A stretch of 64,000 bases of DNA from Sphingomonas sp. Root241 (GTDB lineage Bacteria; Pseudomonadota; Alphaproteobacteria; Sphingomonadales; Sphingomonadaceae). Where the stretch lies: positions 248,001-312,000 of the forward strand of contig NZ_LMIV01000002.1 of assembly GCF_001428865.1 (NCBI RefSeq), read 5' to 3'. Made by a program: the position numbers and the translations under genes. This document shows, piece by piece, positions 42,481 to 51,395 of this stretch (its first letter is position 1; every line of letters starts with the position of its first letter). The notes under the pieces were generated by a model. That model was not told the origin of the DNA and did not search any database. It saw only the letters and a list, made by a program, of their open reading frames with translations.

Positions 42481-43955
42481 CGGCCGTCTCCCAGCATCAG
42501 CGTGGCGGTGGCCTCGGCGCTCCCGACGACGCCGGGGATCCCGGCACCCGGATGCGTGCCCGCGCCGACGAAATAGAGGTTCGAGATCGAAGCGTCGCGA
42601 TTGTGCGCGCGGAAATACGCGCTCTGGGTGAGGATCGGCTCGAGGCTGAATGCCGAGCCGAGATGCGCCTTGAGGTCGGTCGCGAAATCGGGGGGCGCGT
42701 AGGAGAATTTCGTCACGATGCGGTCCTTGAGGTCGGGGATCAGCCGTCGGGCGATTTCGGCGAGGATGCGCTCTTCGAGCACCGGGCCGACTTCGCTCCA
42801 GTCGGCGGGGAACTTGCCCAGATGCGGCACCGGCGCAAGCGCATAAAAGGTCGAATGCCCCTCCGGCGCCATGCCGGGGTCGGTCGCGCTCGGGTGATGG
42901 AGATAGAGCGAGAAATCCTCGCTCAGCACGCCATGATCGTAAATGTCCTCGAGCAGCCCCTGATAGCGCGGGCCGAACAGGATCGAATGGTGCGGGATCT
43001 CCGGGAAGCTGCCGCGCAACCCGAAATGGACGAGGAACAGAGAAGGCGAGAAGCGCTTCTGCTCGAGGCTGGAAGCGGTGCGCTGGGCGCTGCGCGAATC
43101 CTTGAGCAAGTTGCGATAGCTGTGAACGATGTCGGCGTTGCTCGCGACTGCGTCGACTACGAGCTCGAAGCCGCTTTCGGCGCGCAGGCCGGTCACGCGA
43201 TCGCCCAGCGTGTGGATCGCCGACACTGCGTCGCCGAGCCGCACCACGCCCCCCAGCCGCTCGAAATGGCGGACCATTCCGGCGACCAGCCGGTTGGTGC
43301 CGCCTTGCGCGAACCACACGCCGCCGTCGCGCTCGAGCTTGTGGATCAGTGCATAGATCGCGCTCGTCGTCATCGGATTGCCGCCGACCAGCAGGGTATG
43401 GAAGCTCAGCGCCTGGCGCAGTTTCTCGTTCTTCACGTAATGCGACACCATCGAATAGACCGAGCGCCACGCCTGATATTTCATCAGCGCCGGGGCGGCG
43501 CGGACCATCGAGCCGAAATCGAGGAACGCGACATGGCCGAGCTTCTCGTAACCTTCGCGATAGACGCCTTCGGAATATTTGAGGAAACGGCGATAGCCGG
43601 CGACGTCCTCGGGACTGAGCCGGGCGATCTCCGCGCCCAATTGGGCATCGTCGCCCGAATAGTCGAACGCGACGCCATCGGGCCAGGACAGGCGATAGAA
43701 AGGCGATACCGGCACCAGCTTCACGTCTTCGGAGATGTCGTGGCCGGAGATGCGCCACAATTCGCGCAGTGCGTCGGGCGCGGTGATCACGGTGGGTCCG
43801 GCGTCGAAAGTGAAGCCGTCGCGCTCCCAGAAATAGGCGCGCCCGCCGGGCTTGTCGCGCGCCTCGAGGATCGTGGTGTCCACGCCCGCCGATTGCAGCC
43901 GGATCGCGAGCGCGAGCCCGCCGATTCCTGCGCCGATCACTGCCGCTTTCTTCAT
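42477..43955 (-). CDS. crtI: phytoene desaturase
   Basis: A 492-residue FAD-dependent phytoene desaturase. It begins MKKAAVIGAGIGGLALAIRL (dinucleotide-binding GxGxxG), has DKPGGRAYFWERDGFTFDAGP, and ends with YFVGAGTHPGAGIPGVVGSA, the CrtI-type carotenoid desaturase signature. It converts phytoene to lycopene at the membrane. The start at ATG 43955 overlaps the crtY stop (ATGA), and its own stop overlaps the LOG gene start. Confidence 0.94.
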   Translation of the reverse strand: MKKAAVIGAGIGGLALAIRLQSAGVDTTILEARDKPGGRAYFWERDGFTFDAGPTVITAPDALRELWRISGHDISEDVKLVPVSPFYRLSWPDGVAFDYSGDDAQLGAEIARLSPEDVAGYRRFLKYSEGVYREGYEKLGHVAFLDFGSMVRAAPALMKYQAWRSVYSMVSHYVKNEKLRQALSFHTLLVGGNPMTTSAIYALIHKLERDGGVWFAQGGTNRLVAGMVRHFERLGGVVRLGDAVSAIHTLGDRVTGLRAESGFELVVDAVASNADIVHSYRNLLKDSRSAQRTASSLEQKRFSPSLFLVHFGLRGSFPEIPHHSILFGPRYQGLLEDIYDHGVLSEDFSLYLHHPSATDPGMAPEGHSTFYALAPVPHLGKFPADWSEVGPVLEERILAEIARRLIPDLKDRIVTKFSYAPPDFATDLKAHLGSAFSLEPILTQSAYFRAHNRDASISNLYFVGAGTHPGAGIPGVVGSAEATATLMLGDGR

Positions 43956-45112
43956 TCGACCCCCATTATCGCGCGCGCCGCCCGGCCGATCGGCACCGGC
44001 GGCTTGCCCGTCATCACCCGGATCTTGTCGCCCAGGTTGGATTCGGCTGCATAGAAGCGGCCGATCAGTCCTTCGTCCAGTCGATAGAAGCGTTCGAGGA
44101 TCCGATAGCGTTCCGCGGGCTCGGCCGCGCGGAACAGCATCGCCGCCAGCATCCGATAGAAACGGCGGCTTCGCCACAGGCGCCGCGCGTGATCGTGGAG
44201 GAAATCGTGCAATGCCTGCCCGTCGAAAATACCGGCATTGGCGACCAGCGCCGCGGTGCGCACCGCATCGGGCAGCGAATAGCTGGTCAGCGGATGAAAG
44301 AGGCCGGCGCGCACGCCGGCTTTGGCGACATTGCCGCCACTCGATCGCCAATAGGCTTCGAAATCCCCGCCGATCGCGACCGGAAGCACGCCCGTTTCCT
44401 CGCGCGCGACCTTGTCGACCTGCCAGCCTTGCGCGGCGGCATAAGCGTGGACCCGATCGCCGAGCGCCGCGGCGTCGATATCGGGAGTGTCGCTGTAATA
44501 GGTGTCCTCGACGAACACGCGATCGGGGGTGAAGGGCAGGCAATATGCGAAGCGATAGCCGTCGATCTGCTCGACCGTCGCATCCATCACCACCGGTCGT
44601 TCGAGCGCGGGGGGCCCATGCAGGACGAGCTCGCGGCCGAGGAATTTCTGCCAGCCGAGTTCGAGCGTCGCGAGATCGCCGGCGCCGCGGCAGTCGATCA
44701 CACCCTTCGCCTCGACCCGGTCGCCGTCGGCGAGCATTACTTCGGTGCTGCTCGCCGCCAGCACTTTTCGGCCGAGCATCGCGGCGCGATCGGGCAATTC
44801 GCTCAGCACCACGCGTTCGAAATGGCGGGAGTCGATCGAGTGGTAGGGCGATTTCAGCGTGCGGGCATATGCCGGGAAGGCGACGTCGTAGCGCGTCCAT
44901 TGATGGCTGATCAGCGGCGAGACCAGCCAGCGATCGGCGGGGGCGATGTCACTGGCGAAGAACGACCAGAGATGATTGCCGCCGATATGGGAGGAGGCCT
45001 CGATCAGCCGCAGCTCGGCCGCCGGGTGCCGGGCATGCACGGCGCGTGCGATCAGCCCTCCGGCAAGTCCGCCGCCGACGATGGCGAGATCGCAGCTGAT
45101 CGTGGCCGACAT
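43952..45112 (-). CDS. crtY: lycopene beta-cyclase
   Basis: A 386-residue CrtY-type lycopene cyclase with an N-terminal dinucleotide-binding motif (CDLAIVGGGLAGGLIA), GGNHLWSFF, the cyclase motif VFVEDTYYSDTPD near 195-210, and GGNVAKAGVRAGLFHPLTSYSLP near the C-terminus. It cyclises lycopene to beta-carotene. It heads the operon crtY-crtI-LOG-crtB. The carotenoid hydroxylases needed for zeaxanthin or nostoxanthin are not linked, unless the protein at 47102 is one. Confidence 0.93.
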   Translation of the reverse strand: MSATISCDLAIVGGGLAGGLIARAVHARHPAAELRLIEASSHIGGNHLWSFFASDIAPADRWLVSPLISHQWTRYDVAFPAYARTLKSPYHSIDSRHFERVVLSELPDRAAMLGRKVLAASSTEVMLADGDRVEAKGVIDCRGAGDLATLELGWQKFLGRELVLHGPPALERPVVMDATVEQIDGYRFAYCLPFTPDRVFVEDTYYSDTPDIDAAALGDRVHAYAAAQGWQVDKVAREETGVLPVAIGGDFEAYWRSSGGNVAKAGVRAGLFHPLTSYSLPDAVRTAALVANAGIFDGQALHDFLHDHARRLWRSRRFYRMLAAMLFRAAEPAERYRILERFYRLDEGLIGRFYAAESNLGDKIRVMTGKPPVPIGRAARAIMGVE

Positions 45113-45149
45113 CGCCTCGGCCTAGCCGAAGGGGAAGGGGCGTTCCAAC

Positions 45150-45180
45150 AAAAACCCTCCCCGGCTCGCGCCGGAGAGGG
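45150..45180 (-). terminator. intrinsic terminator of the GST gene
   Basis: On the minus strand an 11-bp stem (45180-45170 with 45165-45155, one mismatch) is followed by TTTTT (45154-45150). It lies about 48 bp after the GST stop at 45228 and ahead of the crtY start. The short crtY upstream region is therefore separated from GST transcription. Confidence 0.8.
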
Positions 45181-45227
45181 CAGGTGTGGCGGGAGCGGAG
45201 CGATGCGGCTCGCCCCCGGAGCTTGTC

Positions 45228-45842
45228 TCAGGCGGCCTTGAGCAACGGCCATTCCTCGGCCATCGCGCGCGCCACCGACGGCCGCGTGCGCAGCCGGGTG
45301 CGATAGTCGAGCAGCACCGGCCAGTCGGCGATCGCCACGCCCGAATGCTCGCACCAATTGAGCACGCTCAGCAGATAGGCATCGGCGACAGTGAAGCGGT
45401 CTTCGAGAAACGCCTTTCCCTCCAGATGCCGCGACAGCACCCCGAACGGCTTGGCGACGCGCGCCAGTGCGGCGGCGCGCTCCTCAGGCCCGGCGGTCTT
45501 TCCGAGCAGCGGGATGAACACGGCCTTGTGCAGTTCGGTGCTGATGAAGTTGAGCCAGGCGAGCATGCGGTAATGCGCGTCCGAAAAGCCGGTGAAGCTG
45601 AGCGATCCTTCAGGCGCCAGCTCGGCAATGTAAGTGAGCACCGCGGGGCCTTCGGTGAGGACGAAGCCGCCGCGCGTCTCGATCGCGGGGACATAGCCCA
45701 TCGGGCTGATCTGGCTGAAATGGCGGCCGTCGGGCAGCCGTCCATCCGCGGGCACGGCGACGAATTCGGCATCCAGCTCGGCCTCCTCGAGCGCGATCCG
45801 CGCGGCGAGCGAGCAGGCGAAGGGGCGAAAATAGAGCTTCAT
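45228..45842 (-). CDS. glutathione S-transferase
   Basis: A 204-residue GST. I chose ATG 45842 (MKLYFRPFACSLAARIALEE), behind GGGAG; a longer reading from 45869 is unlikely. The N-terminal thioredoxin fold has the cis-proline region MGYVPAIETRGG and TEGPAVLTYIAE (Glu-Gly/Ser for glutathione), and the C-terminal helical domain has EDRFTVADAYLLSVLNW (N-capping box). The Cys in FACSLAARI resembles beta-class GSTs, where a cysteine is catalytic. It is divergent from a TetR regulator, which probably controls it in response to a xenobiotic or carotenoid-related stress. Confidence 0.88.
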   Translation of the reverse strand: MKLYFRPFACSLAARIALEEAELDAEFVAVPADGRLPDGRHFSQISPMGYVPAIETRGGFVLTEGPAVLTYIAELAPEGSLSFTGFSDAHYRMLAWLNFISTELHKAVFIPLLGKTAGPEERAAALARVAKPFGVLSRHLEGKAFLEDRFTVADAYLLSVLNWCEHSGVAIADWPVLLDYRTRLRTRPSVARAMAEEWPLLKAA

Positions 45843-45871
45843 GGCCGGTCTCCCTTGATTTCTGTACAATC

Positions 45872-45922
45872 TCGCATAGAAATAGACGGGTCAAGAGATT
45901 ATTTGCGGGTTCGCATAAAAAT
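45872..45922. promoter_or_regulatory. candidate TetR operator repeats between GST and tetR
   Basis: TCGCATAGAAAT (45872-45883) and TCGCATAAAAAT (45911-45922) are direct repeats with one difference, 39 bp apart, together filling the 78-bp GST/TetR intergenic region. The second is part of an inverted repeat TGCG-GGTT-CGCA (45904-45915) just before the TetR ATG. A TetR protein bound here would control both genes. Confidence 0.5.
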
Positions 45923-46511
45923 GTCGACCAAGGTCCGCGGCCGCCCGCGCAGCTTCGATCCCGACGAGGCGCTGGGACGCGCCACCGAGCGCTTCCGCAC
46001 TTTCGGGTTCGCCGGGACATCGCTCGACGATCTGTCCGCGGCGACCGGGCTGGCGCGCCCGAGCCTTGCCGCCGCGTTCGGCGACAAGCGCGCATTGTAT
46101 ATCGCCGCGATCGATCGGCTTACCGCCCGGGTCGAGCGGCAGTTCCAGCGGCTCGGCGAAGCGAAGCTGCCGTTGCGCGAACTGGTCGAGCGCATCCTGA
46201 TCGGCAGCATCGGGCTGTATCTCACCGGCAGCGACGGCCCCGAGGGCTGCCTGATCATCAACACCGCGGCGACCCAGGCCGCGTCCGATCCGCAGGTCCG
46301 CGAGAAAGTGACGGCCTTTCTCGCGGTCGAGGACAATCGCATCGCCGAACTGCTCGCCGCCGCGGGCAGCCCCACGCCCGAGGCGCACGGCCGTCTCGTC
46401 GCCTCGGTGCTCCACTCGCTCAGCGTGCGGGCGCGAGGCGGCGCGCCGCGCGAAGAGCTCGAGCGCGTGGCTCGTGATTGCATCGACCTGGTCGCGGGAC
46501 CCGTGTCCTGA
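45921..46511 (+). CDS. TetR/AcrR-family transcriptional regulator
   Basis: A 196-residue regulator starting at ATG 45921 (MSTKVRGRPRSFDPDEALGR). The helix-turn-helix region is AFGDKRALYIAAIDRL with GFAGTSLDDLSAATGL before it, and the C-terminal ligand-binding domain contains GPEGCLIINTAATQAASDP, shared with TetR_C_16-like regulators of reductive or electrophile-handling genes. It is divergent from the GST gene and probably autoregulates. The inducing ligand is unknown. Confidence 0.9.
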   Translation: MSTKVRGRPRSFDPDEALGRATERFRTFGFAGTSLDDLSAATGLARPSLAAAFGDKRALYIAAIDRLTARVERQFQRLGEAKLPLRELVERILIGSIGLYLTGSDGPEGCLIINTAATQAASDPQVREKVTAFLAVEDNRIAELLAAAGSPTPEAHGRLVASVLHSLSVRARGGAPREELERVARDCIDLVAGPVS

Positions 46512-47086
46512 GCGCGCTGCGTCCGCCGCTGCGGATCCCGCGCGGCGCAGCGATCGCGGCCCTGCTCGTCGGGCTGGCCGTGGCCGGCATATTGCTGGCG
46601 ATGGACCGCCCGCCGATCTGCCCGTGCGGCACGATCAAGCTGTGGCACGGCAACGTCCAGTCGAGCGAGAACAGCCAGCACATCGCCGACTGGTACAGCT
46701 TCAGCCACATCATCCACGGCTTCCTGTTCTACGCCGCCGCGCATTTCCTGCTGCGGGGCGAGGCACGGCGCTGGGCGCTGCCGATGGCAGCCGCGATCGA
46801 GGGGTTCTGGGAAATCCTCGAAAACTCGCCGATCATCATCAACCGCTATCGCGAGGCGACGATCGCGCTCGGCTATTCGGGGGACAGCATCGTCAATTCG
46901 CTGTCCGATATCGGCTGGATGGCGTTCGGCTTCTGGCTCGCCTCGCGGCTGCCGGCCTGGGCGACGATTGCGCTGGGGATAGTGTTCGAACTGGGCACGC
47001 TGGCCCTCATCCGCGACAATCTGACGCTCAACGTGCTGATGCTGGTCTGGCCGATCGATGCCGTCAGGACATGGCAAGGCGGCTAG
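46478..47086 (+). CDS. UPF0314/DUF2585 membrane protein
   Basis: A 202-residue membrane protein of the UPF0314 (DUF2585) family: PPICPCGTIKLWHGNVQSSE, QHIADWYSFSHIIHGFLFY, IEGFWEILENSPIIINRYRE and SLSDIGWMAFGFWLA are hallmark segments, with about five hydrophobic helices. The only in-frame start before the first helix is TTG 46478 (or the CTG at 46508), so it overlaps the TetR gene by about 34 nt. The family's function is unknown. Confidence 0.85.
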   Translation: MHRPGRGTRVLSALRPPLRIPRGAAIAALLVGLAVAGILLAMDRPPICPCGTIKLWHGNVQSSENSQHIADWYSFSHIIHGFLFYAAAHFLLRGEARRWALPMAAAIEGFWEILENSPIIINRYREATIALGYSGDSIVNSLSDIGWMAFGFWLASRLPAWATIALGIVFELGTLALIRDNLTLNVLMLVWPIDAVRTWQGG

Positions 47087-47101
47087 TGTAGACGGCGGCC
47101 T

Positions 47102-47851
47102 ATGGCCCTTGCCATCTTCCTTTCCGCCGCCGCGATGACGCTGATCGTCGGGCTGCGCTACCTCGTCACCTCCGGCGCGTTCGCCTTCGCCACCCGGCTG
47201 CGCCATCCGGCGCTCTATGCCGGGCTCGACCGGCAGATCCGCAGGGAGATCGGCTGGAGTCTCGCCTCGGCGGCGATCTATGGCGTGCCCGCGGGGGTGG
47301 TGGCATGGGGCTGGCAGAATCGCGGCTGGACGCGGATCTACACCGATGCCGGCGACTGGCCGCTCTGGTATCTGCCGGTGTCGGTGTTGCTGTATCTCGT
47401 CGCGCACGACGCCTGGTTCTACTGGACCCACCGGCTGATGCACCGCCCGGCGCTGTTCCGCGTCGCCCACGCCGTCCACCATGCCAGCCGCCCGCCCACT
47501 GCCTGGGCGGCGATGAGCTTCCACCCCGTGGAGGCGATCACCGGCGCGGTGGTGATCCCGGCGCTCGTCTTCCTCGTCCCCATCCATGTCGGCGCGCTCG
47601 GGCTGGTGCTGGCGATCATGACCGTGATGGGCGTGACCAATCACATGGGCTGGGAGATCTTCCCGCGCTTCCTCCACAGCGGGCCGCTGGGCGCTTGGCT
47701 GATCACCGCGAGCCATCATCAGCGTCACCACCAGCTCTACGGATGCAATTACGGGCTCTATTTCCGCTTCTGGGACCGCCTCTGCAGCACCGACAAGGGG
47801 CTGGGCGACTTTGCGCACGGCGCGGTGGCGTCCAGCCGATCTCGCCGCTAG
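47102..47851 (+). CDS. sterol desaturase / fatty acid hydroxylase superfamily protein
   Basis: A 249-residue membrane protein with three histidine boxes: HDAWFYWTHRLMH, HAVHHAS and ASHHQRHHQ, plus about four hydrophobic helices. It lies near the carotenoid operon, so a carotenoid hydroxylase role is conceivable, but CrtZ and CrtG look different; a fatty acid or sterol-type lipid hydroxylase is more likely. It is separate in sequence from the desaturase at 32247. The start ATG 47102 follows the UPF0314 gene by 15 bp. Confidence 0.82.
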   Translation: MALAIFLSAAAMTLIVGLRYLVTSGAFAFATRLRHPALYAGLDRQIRREIGWSLASAAIYGVPAGVVAWGWQNRGWTRIYTDAGDWPLWYLPVSVLLYLVAHDAWFYWTHRLMHRPALFRVAHAVHHASRPPTAWAAMSFHPVEAITGAVVIPALVFLVPIHVGALGLVLAIMTVMGVTNHMGWEIFPRFLHSGPLGAWLITASHHQRHHQLYGCNYGLYFRFWDRLCSTDKGLGDFAHGAVASSRSRR

Positions 47852-47860
47852 GACGGGGGC

Positions 47861-48169
47861 ATGGCAGAAGAAGAGGACAGCTTCGTTTATGACGAAGCGA
47901 GCGGCGAATGGATCAGCGCGGCCGAGGCGAAAGCCAAGGCCGGCGCCGCGGACGCGGTAGAAGTGCGGGATTCGGTGGGCAATCTGCTCGCCGACGGCGA
48001 CCAGGTGACATTGATCAAAGACCTGACCGTCAAGGGCGCGGGACAGACGCTCAAGCGCGGCACGCTGATCAAGTCGATCCGGCTGACCGGCGATCCGCAG
48101 GAAATCGACTGCAAGTACGAAGGCATCAAGGGCCTCGTCCTGCGCGCGGAGTTCGTGCGGAAGCGCTGA
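47861..48169 (+). CDS. YjdM/PhnA C-terminal domain protein lacking the zinc ribbon
   Basis: A 102-residue protein. Residues from about 35 on (VRDSVGNLLADGDQVTLIKD and LTVKGAGQTLKRGTLIKSI, then CKYEGIKGLVLRAEFVRKR) are the PhnA/YjdM domain. The N-terminus (MAEEEDSFVYDEASGEW) has no cysteine pairs, so the usual zinc ribbon is absent; this shorter form seems usual in alphaproteobacteria. The link to phosphonate use is historical and not supported by neighbours. Confidence 0.85.
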   Translation: MAEEEDSFVYDEASGEWISAAEAKAKAGAADAVEVRDSVGNLLADGDQVTLIKDLTVKGAGQTLKRGTLIKSIRLTGDPQEIDCKYEGIKGLVLRAEFVRKR

Positions 48170-48278
48170 GCGACGGTGGGCGGGTGACCAACTTCACGCG
48201 TTTGCAGGTGAACGGCGGAAGCGACTGCGAAGCGCCGCGATCTCGCCGGAAAGCGGCGGGTACGCGTCATCGGCGCGG

Positions 48279-48331
48279 CATCGAGCCCGGCTTTCCTTAC
48301 CCACCCCTAACCCCTCCCTAGGAGGGAGGGG
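48279..48331. repeat. partial copy of the 30.6-kb palindromic repeat
   Basis: CATCGAGCCCG followed by TACCCACCCCTAACCCCTCC resembles the right half of the element at 30581-30719 (CATCGAGCCCG ... TACCCACCCCCGACCCCTCC), with small differences, and ends in a short GGAGGGAGGGG stem. It lies between the YjdM-like gene and a small hypothetical gene. Confidence 0.6.
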
Positions 48332-48351
48332 AATCTGAATGTCGATACGGG

Positions 48352-48501
48352 CTAGTGGCGCTTGAAATACTGGACTTCGCGTTCGTGCTGCTGCGCCGCG
48401 GCCTTGGTGTCGAAGGTGCCGAGGTTGCGGCGCTTGCCGGTGTCCGGGTCCTTTTTCCGGGAATAGAGGCGATATTCGCCCGATTTGAGCTTGCGGATCA
48501 T
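48352..48501 (-). CDS. small conserved hypothetical protein
   Basis: A 49-residue basic protein starting at ATG 48501 (MIRKLKSGEYRLYSRKKDPD, then RNLGTFDTKAAAQQHEREVQ). The K-x-G-x-YRLYS start and TFDTKAAAQQHEREVQYFKRH end recall a widespread small protein family in alphaproteobacteria of unknown function, partly like the N-terminal AP2-like domain of integrases. A longer reading from 48585 is unlikely because its first part lacks that resemblance. Confidence 0.65.
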   Translation of the reverse strand: MIRKLKSGEYRLYSRKKDPDTGKRRNLGTFDTKAAAQQHEREVQYFKRH

Positions 48502-48606
48502 GGGGCCGAAACGCGCAAGCTCTGGCGAAGGTGCCGAATTGATGCGCGTGGGCGGCGCGGATGGGCCTAGGGTGCTGCGGGGCACACCGCCTCCAAAGGA
48601 CCTGCC

Positions 48607-48732
48607 ATGGCCAAGGGCCAGAAGAAATCGAACCGCGAAGTGCGCAAGCCCAAGGCGGAGAAGACCAAGACGATCGCCGCCAATGCATCGACCAAGGACA
48701 GGCCCGTCGCGATGGTGACGATCAAGGACTGA
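48607..48732 (+). CDS. small basic hypothetical protein (41 aa)
   Basis: ATG 48607 follows an AAAGGA ribosome site (48594-48599) and encodes MAKGQKKSNREVRKPKAEKT and a C-terminal MVTIKD. It is 41 residues, strongly basic and without predicted membrane segments. The clear ribosome site, coding bias and typical tiny-protein composition support a real gene. No function is known; a nucleic-acid-binding role is possible from charge alone. Confidence 0.6.
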   Translation: MAKGQKKSNREVRKPKAEKTKTIAANASTKDRPVAMVTIKD

Positions 48733-48756
48733 CGTAGCGGCCGGCGGTGGGGCGGC

Positions 48757-48861
48757 TCAGGCGCGTTCGAAATCCGTCGTCCAGTTGGTTTCCCAGATGG
48801 CGCCACCATCGACCGAAAGCGTCTGTTCCCAGCGCGGTGCTGCCGTGCCGGTGCCGGCCAT
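48757..48861 (-). pseudogene. remnant resembling the C-terminus of a DUF1579-type protein
   Basis: The minus strand reads ATG at 48861 to TGA at 48757 and encodes 34 residues, including RWEQTLSVDGGAIWETNW and TDFERA. The pattern W-x-Q-x-L-S-x-D-G-G-x-x-W-E-x-N-W resembles the end of proteins of the DUF1579 kind, which are about 150 residues long. An in-frame TGA lies two codons before the ATG, so the rest is missing. It is probably a decayed fragment, although a very short real gene cannot be excluded. Confidence 0.4.
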
Positions 48862-48889
48862 GAATCAACAGCTTGTACAGGTTCTCACC

Positions 48890-49981
48890 CTAGACCACCT
48901 GCCGCGTCACCAGCGCGGCGTCGCGCATCCCGCGCCATATGCGCAGCGCCTGCGCGGTCTCGAACACGTCATGGACGCGGATCAGCTGCGCGCCGAGCTC
49001 CGCCCCCTTGAGCGCGACCGCCAGCGAACCGCCGAGCCGCGCCTCGGCGGGCGCCTCGTTCGACAGCGCCCCGATCATCCGCTTGCGGCTGGCACCGAGC
49101 ACCACGCCGCAGCCGATCCCGTGGAACAGCGCAAGGCCGTTGAGCAATGCGAGATTGTCCGCGAGCGACTTGCCGAAACCGATGCCCGGATCGATCAGCA
49201 CCCGCGCACGATCGACACCCCTGGCCACGACTTCGTCCACCCGGCGCTCGAGCCAGTCATGGACCTCGATCAGCACGTCGCCGTAATTGCCGCCTTCGTG
49301 ACCGGTCTTGGCGGGGTCGGGCGAGTGCATCAGCACCACCGGACAGCCCGCCGCCACGGCCACCTCCAGCGCGCGATCGTCATAGAGCAGGGCCGAGACA
49401 TCGTTGATCAGCTGCGCCCCCGCGCCGAGCGCCGCCTCCATCACCGCGGCCTTGCGCGTGTCGATCGACACCGCCGCGCCGCTGCGCGCCAGCCGCTCGA
49501 TGACGGGGACGGTCCGCTCGATCTCGTCGCCTTCCCACACCGCCGCCGCGCCCGGCCGAGTCGATTCGCCGCCGACATCGACGATCGCGGCGCCGGCAAC
49601 CGTCATGTCGACGCCGACCTGCGCCGCCGCGGCGGGATCGCCGACGTGGCGGCCGCCGTCCGAAAAGCTGTCGGGGGTGACGTTGAGGATGCCCATCACC
49701 TGCGGCTGATCGAGCCGCACCACCCGCTCGCCGAGCTTGAGCGGCACGCGCGGCGCCGAGAGGCGCGCGGCGATCGCCTGGAGGCGCGCGTCATCGGGGA
49801 GATCGGCGACCGGAATGGTCCGCTGGAGCGTGCGCCGGCCGCCCTCGACCGCGATCAGCTCATAGGCCGCGAACCAGCACAAACCGCCCGCCAGCCGGAC
49901 GACTTCACCGTCGCGCCCGACCGGCGTGTCGACGAACTGGGTGGGGCGGAGATACAAGCGAGCGGAAGCGGGGAGGTTCAT
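48890..49981 (-). CDS. folP: dihydropteroate synthase
   Basis: A 363-residue protein. The folate-binding TIM barrel begins near residue 92 with VMGILNVTPDSFSDGG, followed by VDVGGESTRPGA, SIDTRKAAVMEAAL, NDVSALLYD, RVLIDPGIGFGKSLADNLAL and GASRKRMIG. It joins p-aminobenzoate with hydroxymethylpterin diphosphate and is the sulfonamide target. The N-terminal ~90 residues are an alphaproteobacterial extension. The gene is downstream of the CcrM methyltransferase gene on the same strand, 44 bp away. Confidence 0.94.
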   Translation of the reverse strand: MNLPASARLYLRPTQFVDTPVGRDGEVVRLAGGLCWFAAYELIAVEGGRRTLQRTIPVADLPDDARLQAIAARLSAPRVPLKLGERVVRLDQPQVMGILNVTPDSFSDGGRHVGDPAAAAQVGVDMTVAGAAIVDVGGESTRPGAAAVWEGDEIERTVPVIERLARSGAAVSIDTRKAAVMEAALGAGAQLINDVSALLYDDRALEVAVAAGCPVVLMHSPDPAKTGHEGGNYGDVLIEVHDWLERRVDEVVARGVDRARVLIDPGIGFGKSLADNLALLNGLALFHGIGCGVVLGASRKRMIGALSNEAPAEARLGGSLAVALKGAELGAQLIRVHDVFETAQALRIWRGMRDAALVTRQVV

Positions 49982-50024
49982 GCATCTGCCCTACTCGATC
50001 CTCCCCGGAACGGGGAGGATAAGA

Positions 50025-51338
<1,314 letters not shown>

Positions 51339-51354
51339 AGTTTCGGGGTAGGCT

Positions 51355-51390
51355 AAAAATTCCTCCCTCGCTTCAGCGGGGGAGGATTTT
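51355..51390 (-). terminator. bidirectional intrinsic terminator after tldD
   Basis: An 11-bp stem (51361-51371 with 51376-51386, one mismatch) with loop TTCA is flanked by AAAAAT on the left and TTTT on the right, so it can end transcription in both directions. It lies 6 bp past the tldD stop on the minus strand. Confidence 0.82.
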
Positions 51391-51395
51391 AGAGA

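Noticed and set aside
47102-47851. Carotenoid hydroxylase CrtZ
   Set aside because: The histidine boxes fit the broader fatty-acid-hydroxylase superfamily and the size and motifs do not match CrtZ closely; kept as a superfamily call only.
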